DNA of 64,000 bases from Thermoleophilia bacterium (GTDB taxonomy: Bacteria; Actinomycetota; Thermoleophilia; Gaiellales; Gaiellaceae): contig JAICSH010000004.1 in assembly GCA_025936995.1 (NCBI GenBank), positions 1-64,000 of the forward strand. Reading direction: 5' to 3'. This document shows, piece by piece, positions 26,232-33,698 of this stretch. The translations under genes and the position numbers were made by a program. Position 1 is the stretch's first letter. Every line of letters begins with the position of its first letter. Under the pieces are notes generated by a model. The model saw only the letters and a list, made by a program, of their open reading frames with translations, had not been told where the DNA came from and did not search any database.

Positions 26232-27431
26232 TCAGACCGAGACGCGCTCGGGCGCGCCGTACTGCCGCAGGACGTCCGGCACCTCGCCGTGGAAGTTCTC
26301 GAGGACGGCGAGCGCCATTCGGTCGACGACGGCGGTGCCGTTCAAGAGGTGGAGCGGCTCGGGGCTCTTGCCGTCGCGGTAGCGGATGCCGAGGCGGCGC
26401 GCCTGGAAGTCCGTCGTGTTCGAGACCGACGCGGTCTCGCGGTATCGCTCCTGGCTCGGGAACCAGATCTCCACGTCGTACGTCTTCGCCGCCGCTGCGG
26501 ACATGTCCCCGGCGGGCAGCACGACGATGCGGAACGGGACGCCGAGGTCGCGAACGAGCTCCTCGGTGTTCGCGAGCAGGAGCTCGTGCTCGTCCCACGA
26601 TCTCTCCGGGAGGCAGAGGGAGAACTGCTCGACCTTGTTGAACTGATGGACGCGGAACATGCCGCGCGTGTCGCGGCCCGCGGCGCCGGCCTCGCGGCGG
26701 AAGCACGGGGAGAAGGCGACATAACGAAGCGGGAGTTCCTCCGCGTCGATGATCTCCCCTGCGTGGAGACTCGAGACCGGGATCTCCGCCGTGCCCGAGA
26801 GATAAAGGCCGTCGGCGGGGACCGCGTAAACGCTGTCCTCGTCGGAGGGGAAGTGCCCCGTGCCGATCAGCGCGTCCTCACGCACGAGGACGGGTGGGAG
26901 CACCGTGACGAAGCCCTTCTCCGCGAGCCGGTCGAGGGCGTAGCGGTAGAGGGAGAGAGCCAGGCGGCCGGTGTCGCCGATCCAATAGCCGAACCGGGCG
27001 CCGCTCATCCGCGCGGCACGGTCCATGTCGAAGCGCCCGAGCTCGAGGCTCTCCTTCGGATCGGCCAGCTCGGGCGGATCTCCGATCACGCGCTCGACGC
27101 GGACGTCGTCCTCGGTCGCGCCGTCCGGGACGTCGTCGGCGGGCGGGTTCGGGATCCGAAGGCCGACCTCGTCGCGTGTGGCCTCCGCTTCGGCGAGCTC
27201 GCGCTCGGCCGCCTGGAGCTCCTCCTTGCCGCCGCGCAGCTCCTCGAGCTGCTCGGGCGTCGGCTTACCTTTGATCTTCGTGCGGGAGCGGAGGTCGTCA
27301 ACGCGCGGTACGAGCCCGCGCCATCTCTCGTCGGCGGCGAGCCACGCGTCGAACGTCTCGCCCGCGCCCTTCCGAGCGAGGCGGCGCCGGAACTCTTCGG
27401 GCTCGTTACGGGCTGCGCGGGCGTCGATCAC
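26232..27431 (-). CDS. serS: Seryl-tRNA synthetase
   Basis: A 399-residue class II synthetase charging tRNA-Ser. An N-terminal coiled-coil arm (about 28-105, with EELRGGKEELQAAERELAEA) contacts the long variable arm. Motif 2 is seen in FSPCFRREAGAAGRDTRGMFRVHQF and motif 3 in LLNGTAVVDRMALAV. The length is slightly short of the usual 420-430 residues. GTG27431 overlaps the Cof-type phosphatase stop as GTGA. It lies about 0.8 kb from tRNA-Ser(TGA). Confidence 0.95.
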   Translation of the reverse strand: MIDARAARNEPEEFRRRLARKGAGETFDAWLAADERWRGLVPRVDDLRSRTKIKGKPTPEQLEELRGGKEELQAAERELAEAEATRDEVGLRIPNPPADDVPDGATEDDVRVERVIGDPPELADPKESLELGRFDMDRAARMSGARFGYWIGDTGRLALSLYRYALDRLAEKGFVTVLPPVLVREDALIGTGHFPSDEDSVYAVPADGLYLSGTAEIPVSSLHAGEIIDAEELPLRYVAFSPCFRREAGAAGRDTRGMFRVHQFNKVEQFSLCLPERSWDEHELLLANTEELVRDLGVPFRIVVLPAGDMSAAAAKTYDVEIWFPSQERYRETASVSNTTDFQARRLGIRYRDGKSPEPLHLLNGTAVVDRMALAVLENFHGEVPDVLRQYGAPERVSV

Positions 27432-28174
27432 GCGACGGAGTCTAAGTACGCCTCCAGCAGCGCAGCGATGCCTTCCTCGTGCACCGAAGGGACAACCAGA
27501 TCCGCGCGCTCGAGCACGTCCTCGTGCGCGTTCGCAACGGCGACGCCGAAGCCGGCCCAGTCCAGCAGCTCGCGGTCGTTCTCCCCGTCGCCGCAGGCGA
27601 CCGTCTCCTCGGGCCGGAACTCGAGCCGGTCCGCCACGAACGCGAGCCCGCTGCCCTTGCTCACGTCCGGGTGCGCGAACTCGAGGAAGTACGGGAGCGA
27701 CTTGGAGATGAAGAGGAGCCCCTCGAACCGCGGCTTCAGCTCTTCCTCGAGTGCGTCGAGCGCCGCCGGATCGCCTACGGCGACGAGCTTGGTCGGGTCG
27801 CGGTCGAGCCACGCGCGAAGATCGCCGACGGCGTGGATCTCCAGGCGTTGGAAGTCGGCGTACTGCCTCGCCTCCGGCGTCACCTCCGCCACGTACAGAA
27901 GGTCGTCGATGTAGCAATTGAGGTGGAAGCCGGCGGCGTGGACCGCGTCCATGGCCTCCTTCGCCTCCGCGAGCGGGATCGGGACGTGGAGGAGGAACTC
28001 GCCGGTCGTCGGGTCGGCGACGACCGCTCCCTGGTAGCAGACCACGAGATCGTCGAGGCCCGCCTGCTCGAGGTACGGCCGCGCGGCGCGGAACATCCGT
28101 CCGGTGACGACGACGACGTGGACACCTGCCGCGCGCGTCCGCGCCAGCGCGTCGCGGGTCCGCGGCCGCAGCAC
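27428..28174 (-). CDS. Cof-type HAD phosphatase with no canonical start before its catalytic motif
   Basis: The frame from GTG28174 encodes 248 residues of a Cof/IIB HAD: motif II VVVVTGRM, Lys in DVSKGSGLAFVAD, and motif IV CGDGENDRELL. Motif I, which carries the nucleophile Asp, lies upstream in the same open frame (28175-28213: FALDLDRTLIAEDG), but no ATG, GTG or TTG occurs between it and the in-frame stop at 28304-28306. Either an unusual start near 28225-28240 is used (an AGGA-like site is at about 28239-28242), or there is a sequence error. It is coupled to serS through GTGA. It probably acts on a sugar or cofactor phosphate. Confidence 0.8.
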   Translation of the reverse strand: MLRPRTRDALARTRAAGVHVVVVTGRMFRAARPYLEQAGLDDLVVCYQGAVVADPTTGEFLLHVPIPLAEAKEAMDAVHAAGFHLNCYIDDLLYVAEVTPEARQYADFQRLEIHAVGDLRAWLDRDPTKLVAVGDPAALDALEEELKPRFEGLLFISKSLPYFLEFAHPDVSKGSGLAFVADRLEFRPEETVACGDGENDRELLDWAGFGVAVANAHEDVLERADLVVPSVHEEGIAALLEAYLDSVA

Positions 28175-28257
28175 GCCGTCCTCGGCGATCAGCGTCCTGT
28201 CGAGGTCGAGCGCGAAGGCGGCGACGTGCCGCGGGAATCCTGCCGGGAGCTCGACGG

Positions 28258-28677
28258 CTACGGAGCCTGGCCGCCGGTCGACTTGACGACGTAGGCGGCG
28301 ACGTCAGCGATCTGCTGCGTGCTCAGCGTGGACTTGAACGCCGGCATCGTTCCGCCGCTCGGCGCGCCGCCGTTCGTGACCTGCGCGGTGACGGCGCGGT
28401 AGTCGGGCTTGAGCGAGTCGAGGTTCGGTCCGACGGTTCCGGTCGAGTGCGCGGCGGCGAGGGTGTGACAGCTTCCGCAGCCCGCGGAGCCGAACACGCT
28501 GTTCCCCTTCGTCGCGTCGCCCTTGAGATGGAAGGCGGGGACGACGGGGAGGGTCGGGCCGCTCGCGACGGTTCCGACGACCGTCTTCGGCGTGGGGGAG
28601 GCGACCCCCTGAGCGCCGCAGCCGGCGAGCACCAGGGCGCCGAGCAGCGTGGCGGCGATGAATCCTGGACGGCGCAC
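28258..28677 (-). CDS. Lipoprotein cytochrome c
   Basis: A 139-residue exported mono-haem cytochrome. It has a lipoprotein signal peptide with lipobox LAGC (C20), a low-complexity linker (21-50), then a class I cytochrome c domain with CGSCH (C67, C70, H71) and axial Met in GTMPAF (M111). It probably carries electrons at the outer face of the membrane. Start GTG28677 gives VRRPGFIAATLLGALVLAGC. It is followed closely by the Cof-type phosphatase in the same direction. Confidence 0.9.
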   Translation of the reverse strand: MRRPGFIAATLLGALVLAGCGAQGVASPTPKTVVGTVASGPTLPVVPAFHLKGDATKGNSVFGSAGCGSCHTLAAAHSTGTVGPNLDSLKPDYRAVTAQVTNGGAPSGGTMPAFKSTLSTQQIADVAAYVVKSTGGQAP

Positions 28678-28742
28678 CGGACCGGACTCTAATGAAGCGC
28701 TAAGACCGGGCGCGCGGGAACCGGTGCGAGGGTTCCGCTGAG

Positions 28743-28748
28743 TACCAT
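28743..28748 (+). promoter_or_regulatory. Putative leaderless -10 (TACCAT) of htpX
   Basis: TACCAT is followed by 7 nt and ATG28756. No ribosome site is present. Confidence 0.5.
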
Positions 28749-28755
28749 TCACGCC

Positions 28756-29682
28756 ATGAAACGCACATCGTTCGGGCGCGACCGGGGGCTGTCGCTGCGG
28801 ATGCTCTTCACGAGCGGGCTGCTCGGCCTCCTCTACGTCGGCTTCGCTCTCGTCCTCTTCTACGTGCTCCACGCCGGAATCGCGGTGATGGTCGTCATCG
28901 TCGTCGCGATGGCGTTCTTCCAGTACTACACGTCGGACAAGATCGCGCTCGCCGCGTCCGGGGCCAAGATCGTCTCGCCTGAGGAGGCGCCCGACCTGCA
29001 CGCGATGGTCGAACGGCTCTGCGCCATGGCGGGGCTCCCCAAGCCGCGCGTCGCGGTCGTCGACACCGACGTCCCGAACGCGTTCGCGACGGGCCGGAAC
29101 CCGAAGCACGCCGCGATCGCGGTGACGACGGGGCTCTGGCGGAGGCTCGAGCCGCAGGAGGTCGAGAGCGTCCTCGCGCACGAGCTCTCCCACGTCGCGA
29201 ACCGTGACGTCCTCGTCATGACGATCGCGAGCTTCTTCGCGATGCTCGCCGCGATGCTCACGCGCTGGGGGCTCTTCTTCGGCATGTGGGGCGGCGGCTT
29301 CGGCGGCGGCAACCGGAACAACAACAACAACCAGGTGCCGGTCTGGCTGATCGTCTTCGCCGTCTCGATCGTCGTCTACGCGATCAGCTTCATCCTGATC
29401 CGGACGATCTCCCGCTACCGCGAGTATGCGGCCGACCGCGGCTCGGCGATCATCACGGGCGCTCCGGAGAACCTCATGAGCGCGCTGCAGAAGATCTCGA
29501 GCGGCATCACCCAGATCCCGCAGCGCGACCTGCGCGAGGTGGCCGGCATGAACGCCTTCTTCATCATTCCGACGAACTGGAAGTCCCAGATGAGCGAGTG
29601 GATGATGGACCACCCGCCGCTCGAGAAGCGCCTCGCGGCCCTCGCCGAGATCGCCCGCGAGATGGGCAAGCCGGTCTCCTAG
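28756..29682 (+). CDS. htpX: HtpX-like M48 membrane metalloprotease
   Basis: A 308-residue membrane protease that degrades damaged membrane proteins. Two TM helices lie at about 16-56, zinc site H142-E143-x-x-H146 (HELSH), two further TM helices about 152-172 and 194-218 around a Gly/Asn-rich linker (GGGFGGGNRNNNNN), and the third zinc ligand E223 in REYAADRGS. It faces the pspAB-pspA genes convergently, matching the actinobacterial HtpX/PspA/PspAB envelope-stress grouping. Confidence 0.93.
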   Translation: MKRTSFGRDRGLSLRMLFTSGLLGLLYVGFALVLFYVLHAGIAVMVVIVVAMAFFQYYTSDKIALAASGAKIVSPEEAPDLHAMVERLCAMAGLPKPRVAVVDTDVPNAFATGRNPKHAAIAVTTGLWRRLEPQEVESVLAHELSHVANRDVLVMTIASFFAMLAAMLTRWGLFFGMWGGGFGGGNRNNNNNQVPVWLIVFAVSIVVYAISFILIRTISRYREYAADRGSAIITGAPENLMSALQKISSGITQIPQRDLREVAGMNAFFIIPTNWKSQMSEWMMDHPPLEKRLAALAEIAREMGKPVS

Positions 29683-29726
29683 AGCGCTCGCGAGTCCTCG
29701 CCGCGCCCGAGACTCCACCGTCCGCG

Positions 29727-29765
29727 CAGGACATGACCCGGTGCCGGGCACGAGGTCATGTCCTG
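29727..29765. repeat. Palindromic REP-like element
   Basis: A 12-bp perfect inverted repeat, CAGGACATGACC (29727-29738) and GGTCATGTCCTG (29754-29765), surrounds an inner GGTGCC-G-GGCAC palindrome. It lies between the convergent htpX and pspAB genes. Confidence 0.7.
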
Positions 29766-29824
29766 TCTGGACATCCGTAGCTCTGAGCGTCTGCGGTTGC
29801 GCGACGACACTGGCTATTTGGGCC

Positions 29825-29854
29825 GTGTCTGCGTGCCCGGCACCAGGACGTGTC
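29825..29854. repeat. Second REP-like element in the htpX-pspAB gap
   Basis: A core GTGCC-C-GGCAC (29833-29843) is flanked by GTGTC and ACGTGTC segments. It is imperfect compared with the other members, and ends 13 nt before the pspAB stop. Confidence 0.55.
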
Positions 29855-29867
29855 TCAGAGGGACGCG

Positions 29868-30452
29868 TCAGATTGGAGCGTCGAAGAGCGCGAGCCACTT
29901 GCTGAGGTCGGGCTCGACGGGTAGCTCGTGCTCGAGCTTCGCCTTCAGCTCGAGCTCCTGCGCGTTGTCACGCTCCTGCTTCTCGCCGGTCGGGATGAAC
30001 GGCCACCACGTGCCGGTCTTGAAGCCGTAGATCCAGTAGACAGGGTGGCCCGAGCTGAACGCCGAGCCGTCGAACCGGAAGGCGGCTGCGAGGAGTTGTC
30101 CGCCGAAGCCGTGCTCATCGAGCTCCGAGGCGAGCGCGTGGACGCCCGCGACCTGGTCGTCGAGCTGGTCGTCGTGGACGATCACCCACTCGAAGCCGAA
30201 CGAGTCGGTCTTGCGATCGATCTCCGAGCCGGAGCCGCGGGCGACGGTGCGGAGCAGCTCTTCCGCGTCGTTCTCGGTAGAGGTGAATTCCCCGGCCGAG
30301 AGCGGCTTGAAGATCAGTGCGGCATCCCCGGCGGTCTTCAGCGAGCACTCCGTCTCGAGGGTGATCGCGGCGGTCGAGAGCGCGAAGAGCCGCTCGCCGG
30401 CGGGCTCCTGGAGCTTCTTGCGGCCGAAGAGGATGTCGCCGAACCGGGTCAG
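29868..30452 (-). CDS. pspAB: PspA-associated protein PspAB (probable CTG start)
   Basis: The frame from 30452 to 29868 encodes 194 residues: LTRFGDILFGRKKLQEPAGE at the start, FALSTAAITLETECSL, DSFGFEWVIVHDD, and terminal PIEPDL-like LPVEPDLSKWLALFDAPI preceded by WWPFIPTGEKQERDNA. This is the PspAB pattern. No ATG, GTG or TTG precedes residue 90 (GTG30185). A CTG at 30450-30452 overlaps the pspA TGA as CTGA, exactly where a coupled start is expected. PspAB accompanies PspA in actinobacterial envelope-stress loci. Confidence 0.82.
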   Translation of the reverse strand: MTRFGDILFGRKKLQEPAGERLFALSTAAITLETECSLKTAGDAALIFKPLSAGEFTSTENDAEELLRTVARGSGSEIDRKTDSFGFEWVIVHDDQLDDQVAGVHALASELDEHGFGGQLLAAAFRFDGSAFSSGHPVYWIYGFKTGTWWPFIPTGEKQERDNAQELELKAKLEHELPVEPDLSKWLALFDAPI

Positions 30453-31273
30453 GACTCGGTTGCTTCCTCGGCCGGCGGCTGAGCCGGCTCCGCGCCGGCG
30501 GCCGGCTGCTCACCCGCCGCGCCCGGCGCAGGCTCGGCGTCACCCGCCGCGATCTCCTTCTGCGGCGCGCCGGATCCGACCTCGGCCTTGAGCTTCGCGA
30601 GCTCGTCGTCGACCTGCGAGGACGAGGAGATCTGAGCGAGCTCGCGATCGAGCTGCGTCTGGTCGCCGGTGGTGAAGTCCTCGAGCGCGCCGCTCGACGT
30701 GAGCTCGTCGATCGCCGAGGCACGCGCCTGCATCTCCTCGGTCTTGTCCTTGGCGCGCTGGATCGCCATCCCGGTGTCGTTCATGTGCTCGCCGATGCCG
30801 GTCGCGGCCTCGCCGACCTTGACCTGGGCCTCCGCCGCGGAGTACTGCGCCTTGAGGACCTCCTTCTGCGACCGGAAGGACTCGACGCGCGTCTCGAGCT
30901 GCTGCTGGGCCGCGATCAGCTTTTCCTGCTGGCCCTCCAGCCCCTTCACCTGCGTGTCCATCTCCTGCAGCTGCTGTTGCGCGACGGCCTTCCGCTGGAG
31001 CGCCTCGCGGGCCAGGTCCTCGCGGTTGGCCGCGACCGCCTGCCGCGCCTGCGTGTCGAGCTTGACGACGTTCTGCTCGAGCTTCTGCTGCTGGAGCTCG
31101 ATCCGCTTCTTGGAGGTGACGACATCGGCGACGCCGCGCTTCACGTTCTGGAGCTGCTCGAGCATCTGCTCGTACGAGTAGTCGAGCGTCTCGGTCGGGT
31201 TCTCGGCGCGATTCAGAAGCTTCGAGTACTTCGACTTCACGATCAGCGCCGTGCGTGACATCAGGCCTGCCAT
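30449..31273 (-). CDS. pspA: PspA/IM30-family membrane-stress protein
   Basis: A 274-residue, almost wholly helical coiled-coil protein. ESCRT-III-like helices span about 5-220 (YEQMLEQLQNVKRGVADVVT, QARQAVAANREDLAREAL). A Pro/Ala/Glu-rich, probably disordered C-terminal tail covers 225-274. It binds and repairs the cytoplasmic membrane. ATG31273 has a strong GAGGAGG site. The Ala/Pro tail is an extension beyond the usual 220-230 residues. PspAB is coupled downstream. Confidence 0.92.
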   Translation of the reverse strand: MAGLMSRTALIVKSKYSKLLNRAENPTETLDYSYEQMLEQLQNVKRGVADVVTSKKRIELQQQKLEQNVVKLDTQARQAVAANREDLAREALQRKAVAQQQLQEMDTQVKGLEGQQEKLIAAQQQLETRVESFRSQKEVLKAQYSAAEAQVKVGEAATGIGEHMNDTGMAIQRAKDKTEEMQARASAIDELTSSGALEDFTTGDQTQLDRELAQISSSSQVDDELAKLKAEVGSGAPQKEIAAGDAEPAPGAAGEQPAAGAEPAQPPAEEATES

Positions 31274-31300
31274 CAATCCTCCTCGGGGATAGCCGTGGAC

Positions 31301-31307
31301 TAGCCTA
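31301..31307. promoter_or_regulatory. Symmetric divergent -10 (TAGCCTA) between pspA and the MBL gene
   Basis: Plus strand TAGCCT (31301-31306) lies 6 nt before ATG31313. The minus-strand reading gives TAGGCT (31307-31302), 28 nt before pspA ATG31273. The overlapping, mirror-symmetric hexamers fit a bidirectional promoter within a 39-bp gap. Confidence 0.5.
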
Positions 31308-31312
31308 CCGCC

Positions 31313-31984
31313 ATGCTCGTGGAGCGGAGCATGCATCCCGACTGGCTCAGCAACGCGTATGTGCTGGCGATCGAGGACGGCCCGGCGTTGTTCGTCGACT
31401 CGGGTGCCGACATCGCGCCGCTCGTGGAGGCGGTCGACCGCTGGCGGGCGACTCCGGTCGCGATTCTCCGGACGCACGCGCACCACGACCACGTCGTGAA
31501 CGAGGACGAGCTCGCGCGGCGGTACTCGGTTCCCGTGGTTGCCGAAGCGGGCGAGTGGGACTGGGACGGTCTGCGCGTGCGCGGTCTCGCGACGCCCGGC
31601 CACTCCGACGACGGCCTCTCGTTCGTCGTCGGCGACGACCTCGTTGCGACCGGCGACACGCTCTTCCGCGACGCCGTCGGAGGCGGCGACGTGGAGGTGG
31701 TGCGGCGTTCCGTGATGGATGTTCTGCTCTCGCTCCCCGACGAGATGCGGGTGCTTCCGGGCCACACCGACGACACGACGATCGGCCGCGAGCGCGAGTC
31801 GAACCCGTTCGTCCGCGTCTGGAGCGGAGCGGAGCCGGAGGGAACCGAGCGCGTGCGCGTCGGAGGGCGAGACGCGACGCTCGTGGTGTGGTCGCCCGAC
31901 TACGACGGCAAGGGCAAGGCCTGGTTGCGCTACGACGACGGAAGCGAGGCGACCGTCGGCGGCTCGCGCGTCGAGCGCGGCTGA
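31313..31984 (+). CDS. Metallo-beta-lactamase-fold hydrolase (glyoxalase II-like)
   Basis: A 223-residue single-domain hydrolase. The metal motif is THAHHDH (about residues 60-66), followed by ATPGHSDDGLSFVV, GDTLF, and VLPGHTDDTT. These are the ligands of a binuclear Zn/Fe site. A C-terminal strand-rich extension (about 175-223) is not part of the core fold. The substrate is likely a thioester or similar; unknown. No ribosome site; leaderless start inferred. Confidence 0.85.
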   Translation: MLVERSMHPDWLSNAYVLAIEDGPALFVDSGADIAPLVEAVDRWRATPVAILRTHAHHDHVVNEDELARRYSVPVVAEAGEWDWDGLRVRGLATPGHSDDGLSFVVGDDLVATGDTLFRDAVGGGDVEVVRRSVMDVLLSLPDEMRVLPGHTDDTTIGRERESNPFVRVWSGAEPEGTERVRVGGRDATLVVWSPDYDGKGKAWLRYDDGSEATVGGSRVERG

Positions 31985-31985
31985 A

Positions 31986-32023
31986 CGGAACACGTCTTGG
32001 TGCCAGGCACCGGGACGTGTCCG
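31986..32023. repeat. REP-like palindrome
   Basis: Inner GGTGCC-A-GGCACC (31999-32011) with outer ACACGTC/GACGTGT arms. It shares the outer CGGACACGTC/GACGTGTCCG motif with 10902-10936. It lies between the MBL gene and nucS. Confidence 0.7.
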
Positions 32024-32046
32024 AAACGGACAGTAGGTTGCGCGGC

Positions 32047-32715
32047 GTGCGTCTCATCGTCGCCCGCTGTGAGGTCACCTACACCGGCCGCGTCTCGGCC
32101 GTCCTGCCCGAGGCGGTGCGGCTGCTGATCCTGAAGGAGGACGGCTCGGTGCTCGTCCACGACGACGCCGGCGGGTACAAGCCTCTCAACTGGATGACGG
32201 CGCCGACGTTTCTCGCCGACGAGGGCGACCGACTCGTCGTCACGAAGCCGAAGAGCGACGACGTCCTCGAGATCCGCCTCCTCGAGGTGCTGAGCGACGT
32301 CGCGCACGACATGGGGGAATCGGTCGCGCTGCAGAAGGACGGCGTCGAGCGCGACCTGCAGGAGGCCCTCGCGGCGGCGCCCGAGGCGCTCGGCGAGCCG
32401 CTGACGCTCGTGCGGCGCGAGTGGCAGACGGAGATCGGTCCCGTCGACCTGATGTGCCGCGACGACGCGTCCGAGTGGGTCGCTGTCGAGGTGAAGCGGG
32501 TCGGGACGATCGAGGCGGTCGAGCAGCTCACGCGGTACCTCGACTTCATCCGCCGCGATCCCGCCAAGGCCGGCTGCCGCGGGATCCTCGTTGCGGAGCG
32601 CCTGAAGCCGCAGGCCGTCGCGCTCGCCGAGTCGCGGGGCGTGCGCTGCGTCGCCGTCGATCTTGCCGTCCTCCGCGGCGAGCGCGAGCCCGAGCTGACG
32701 CTCTTCGCGGCCTAG
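32047..32715 (+). CDS. nucS: Endonuclease NucS (EndoMS), mismatch repair
   Basis: A 222-residue restriction-like nuclease that cleaves mismatched DNA in bacteria lacking MutS/MutL. The N-terminal dimerisation domain (MRLIVARCEVTYTGR ... DGSVLVHDDAGGYKPLNWM) is followed by a catalytic core with D134 (GPVDLM), E148 and K150 (VEVKR) and QLTRYLDF. The C-terminus ELTLFAA resembles a beta-clamp-binding peptide. Start GTG32047. It shares CTAG (32712-32715) with the convergent RuBisCO-like gene. Confidence 0.95.
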   Translation: MRLIVARCEVTYTGRVSAVLPEAVRLLILKEDGSVLVHDDAGGYKPLNWMTAPTFLADEGDRLVVTKPKSDDVLEIRLLEVLSDVAHDMGESVALQKDGVERDLQEALAAAPEALGEPLTLVRREWQTEIGPVDLMCRDDASEWVAVEVKRVGTIEAVEQLTRYLDFIRRDPAKAGCRGILVAERLKPQAVALAESRGVRCVAVDLAVLRGEREPELTLFAA

Positions 32716-33656
32716 TCCGCCACGGCCTCCACGGCGGCAGCGACTCCGGCGCGCATACCGTCCGGGTGCGCATACGCGGCCGAGCCGAGGAGGAGCATGA
32801 CGCCGTCACGTGTGCCGGCCCGTTCGAGCTGCTCGCGTGCGTTCTCGGCGCCGACGCCGCCGCCGATCACGGCGGTCGCGGGCCGCGCCGCCGCGATCTG
32901 CTCCCGCACCTCGTCGTCCGTGTCGAAGGTACGCGGCGAGAAGGAGCCCACCTGGACGTAGTCGGCGCCGAGTAGCCGCGTCAGCTCCGCGAGGACGCGC
33001 GCGGAAACCGAGACCGGCCCACCGCGGCGGAGGAATGCCGAGCCCACGCGATGCACGAAGATCGGCAGGCCGTACTCGCGGAGCCGGCCGACCGAGCCGA
33101 GGCCCGCGACGAAGGCGTTGATCATCAGCGCCCGGGGGCCCGCCGCGACGATCGCATCCACGTCCGCCCCGGTGACGTTCGCGGCGTAGCGGACGTGCTC
33201 GGGGATCGCCGCATTGATCGCCCGCACGCGCTCGGGCGACGACCGCTGCAGCTCGTCGTCCTTGACGAGGCAGGCGCCGCCTGCAGCCAGCTCGGCCGCT
33301 ACCCCGTCTGCCTCCCCGGGCGACAACCCCTGCGCCGGCTTGACGATCGCTCCCACCGAGACGCCGGGCGAGGCCGTGAACGCAGGCCCCGGCAGCCCGT
33401 CCGGCCAGTCCACCCCGACGAGCCGGCAGAACTCCATGTCACCGCGATCCGCCCATTCGCCCGTAACACACGCCGCGAGCAGCTGCTCGGCGCTCGTCTC
33501 TCCGTCGAGCGCGGGGAAGTCGACGGTGACGCGCTCGCCGTCGACGTCCACCACGCGACCTTGCACATGCTCAGGGCCGTCCGGCAAGCTCACCGACTGG
33601 AGGATCGCGAGCGTCTCGCCCCAGGCCGGCGGCCGGATTTCGTAAACCGCACGCAT
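32712..33656 (-). CDS. RuBisCO-like protein (short, form IV-type)
   Basis: A 314-residue protein with the RuBisCO large-subunit TIM-barrel pattern. IVKPAQGLS has K106 at the catalytic-lysine position, and VKDDE (K132-D133-D134-E135) matches the carbamate and metal ligands. A HRVGSAFLR segment fits the next barrel strand. The loop-6 lysine region (GxVVGKLEG in true RuBisCO) is replaced by VQVGSFSPRTF, so CO2 fixation is unlikely. The N-terminal domain is truncated: total length is about 60-100 residues under typical family members. It may be an isomerase/enolase-type enzyme of sulfur or sugar metabolism; the true role is unknown. TACGAT lies 6 nt before ATG33656. Confidence 0.8.
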   Translation of the reverse strand: MRAVYEIRPPAWGETLAILQSVSLPDGPEHVQGRVVDVDGERVTVDFPALDGETSAEQLLAACVTGEWADRGDMEFCRLVGVDWPDGLPGPAFTASPGVSVGAIVKPAQGLSPGEADGVAAELAAGGACLVKDDELQRSSPERVRAINAAIPEHVRYAANVTGADVDAIVAAGPRALMINAFVAGLGSVGRLREYGLPIFVHRVGSAFLRRGGPVSVSARVLAELTRLLGADYVQVGSFSPRTFDTDDEVREQIAAARPATAVIGGGVGAENAREQLERAGTRDGVMLLLGSAAYAHPDGMRAGVAAAVEAVAD

Positions 33657-33662
33657 CGCCCT

Positions 33663-33668
33663 ATCGTA
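33663..33668 (-). promoter_or_regulatory. Putative leaderless -10 (TACGAT)
   Basis: A minus-strand hexamer lies 6 nt before ATG33656 of the RuBisCO-like gene. No ribosome site is seen. Confidence 0.45.
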
Positions 33669-33698
33669 GGACCCTCGCCGCGACGAGGGAGGATCGAG

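Noticed and set aside
32712-33656. True CO2-fixing RuBisCO large subunit
   Set aside because: Too short, the loop-6 lysine segment is missing, and there is no phosphoribulokinase or small subunit nearby.
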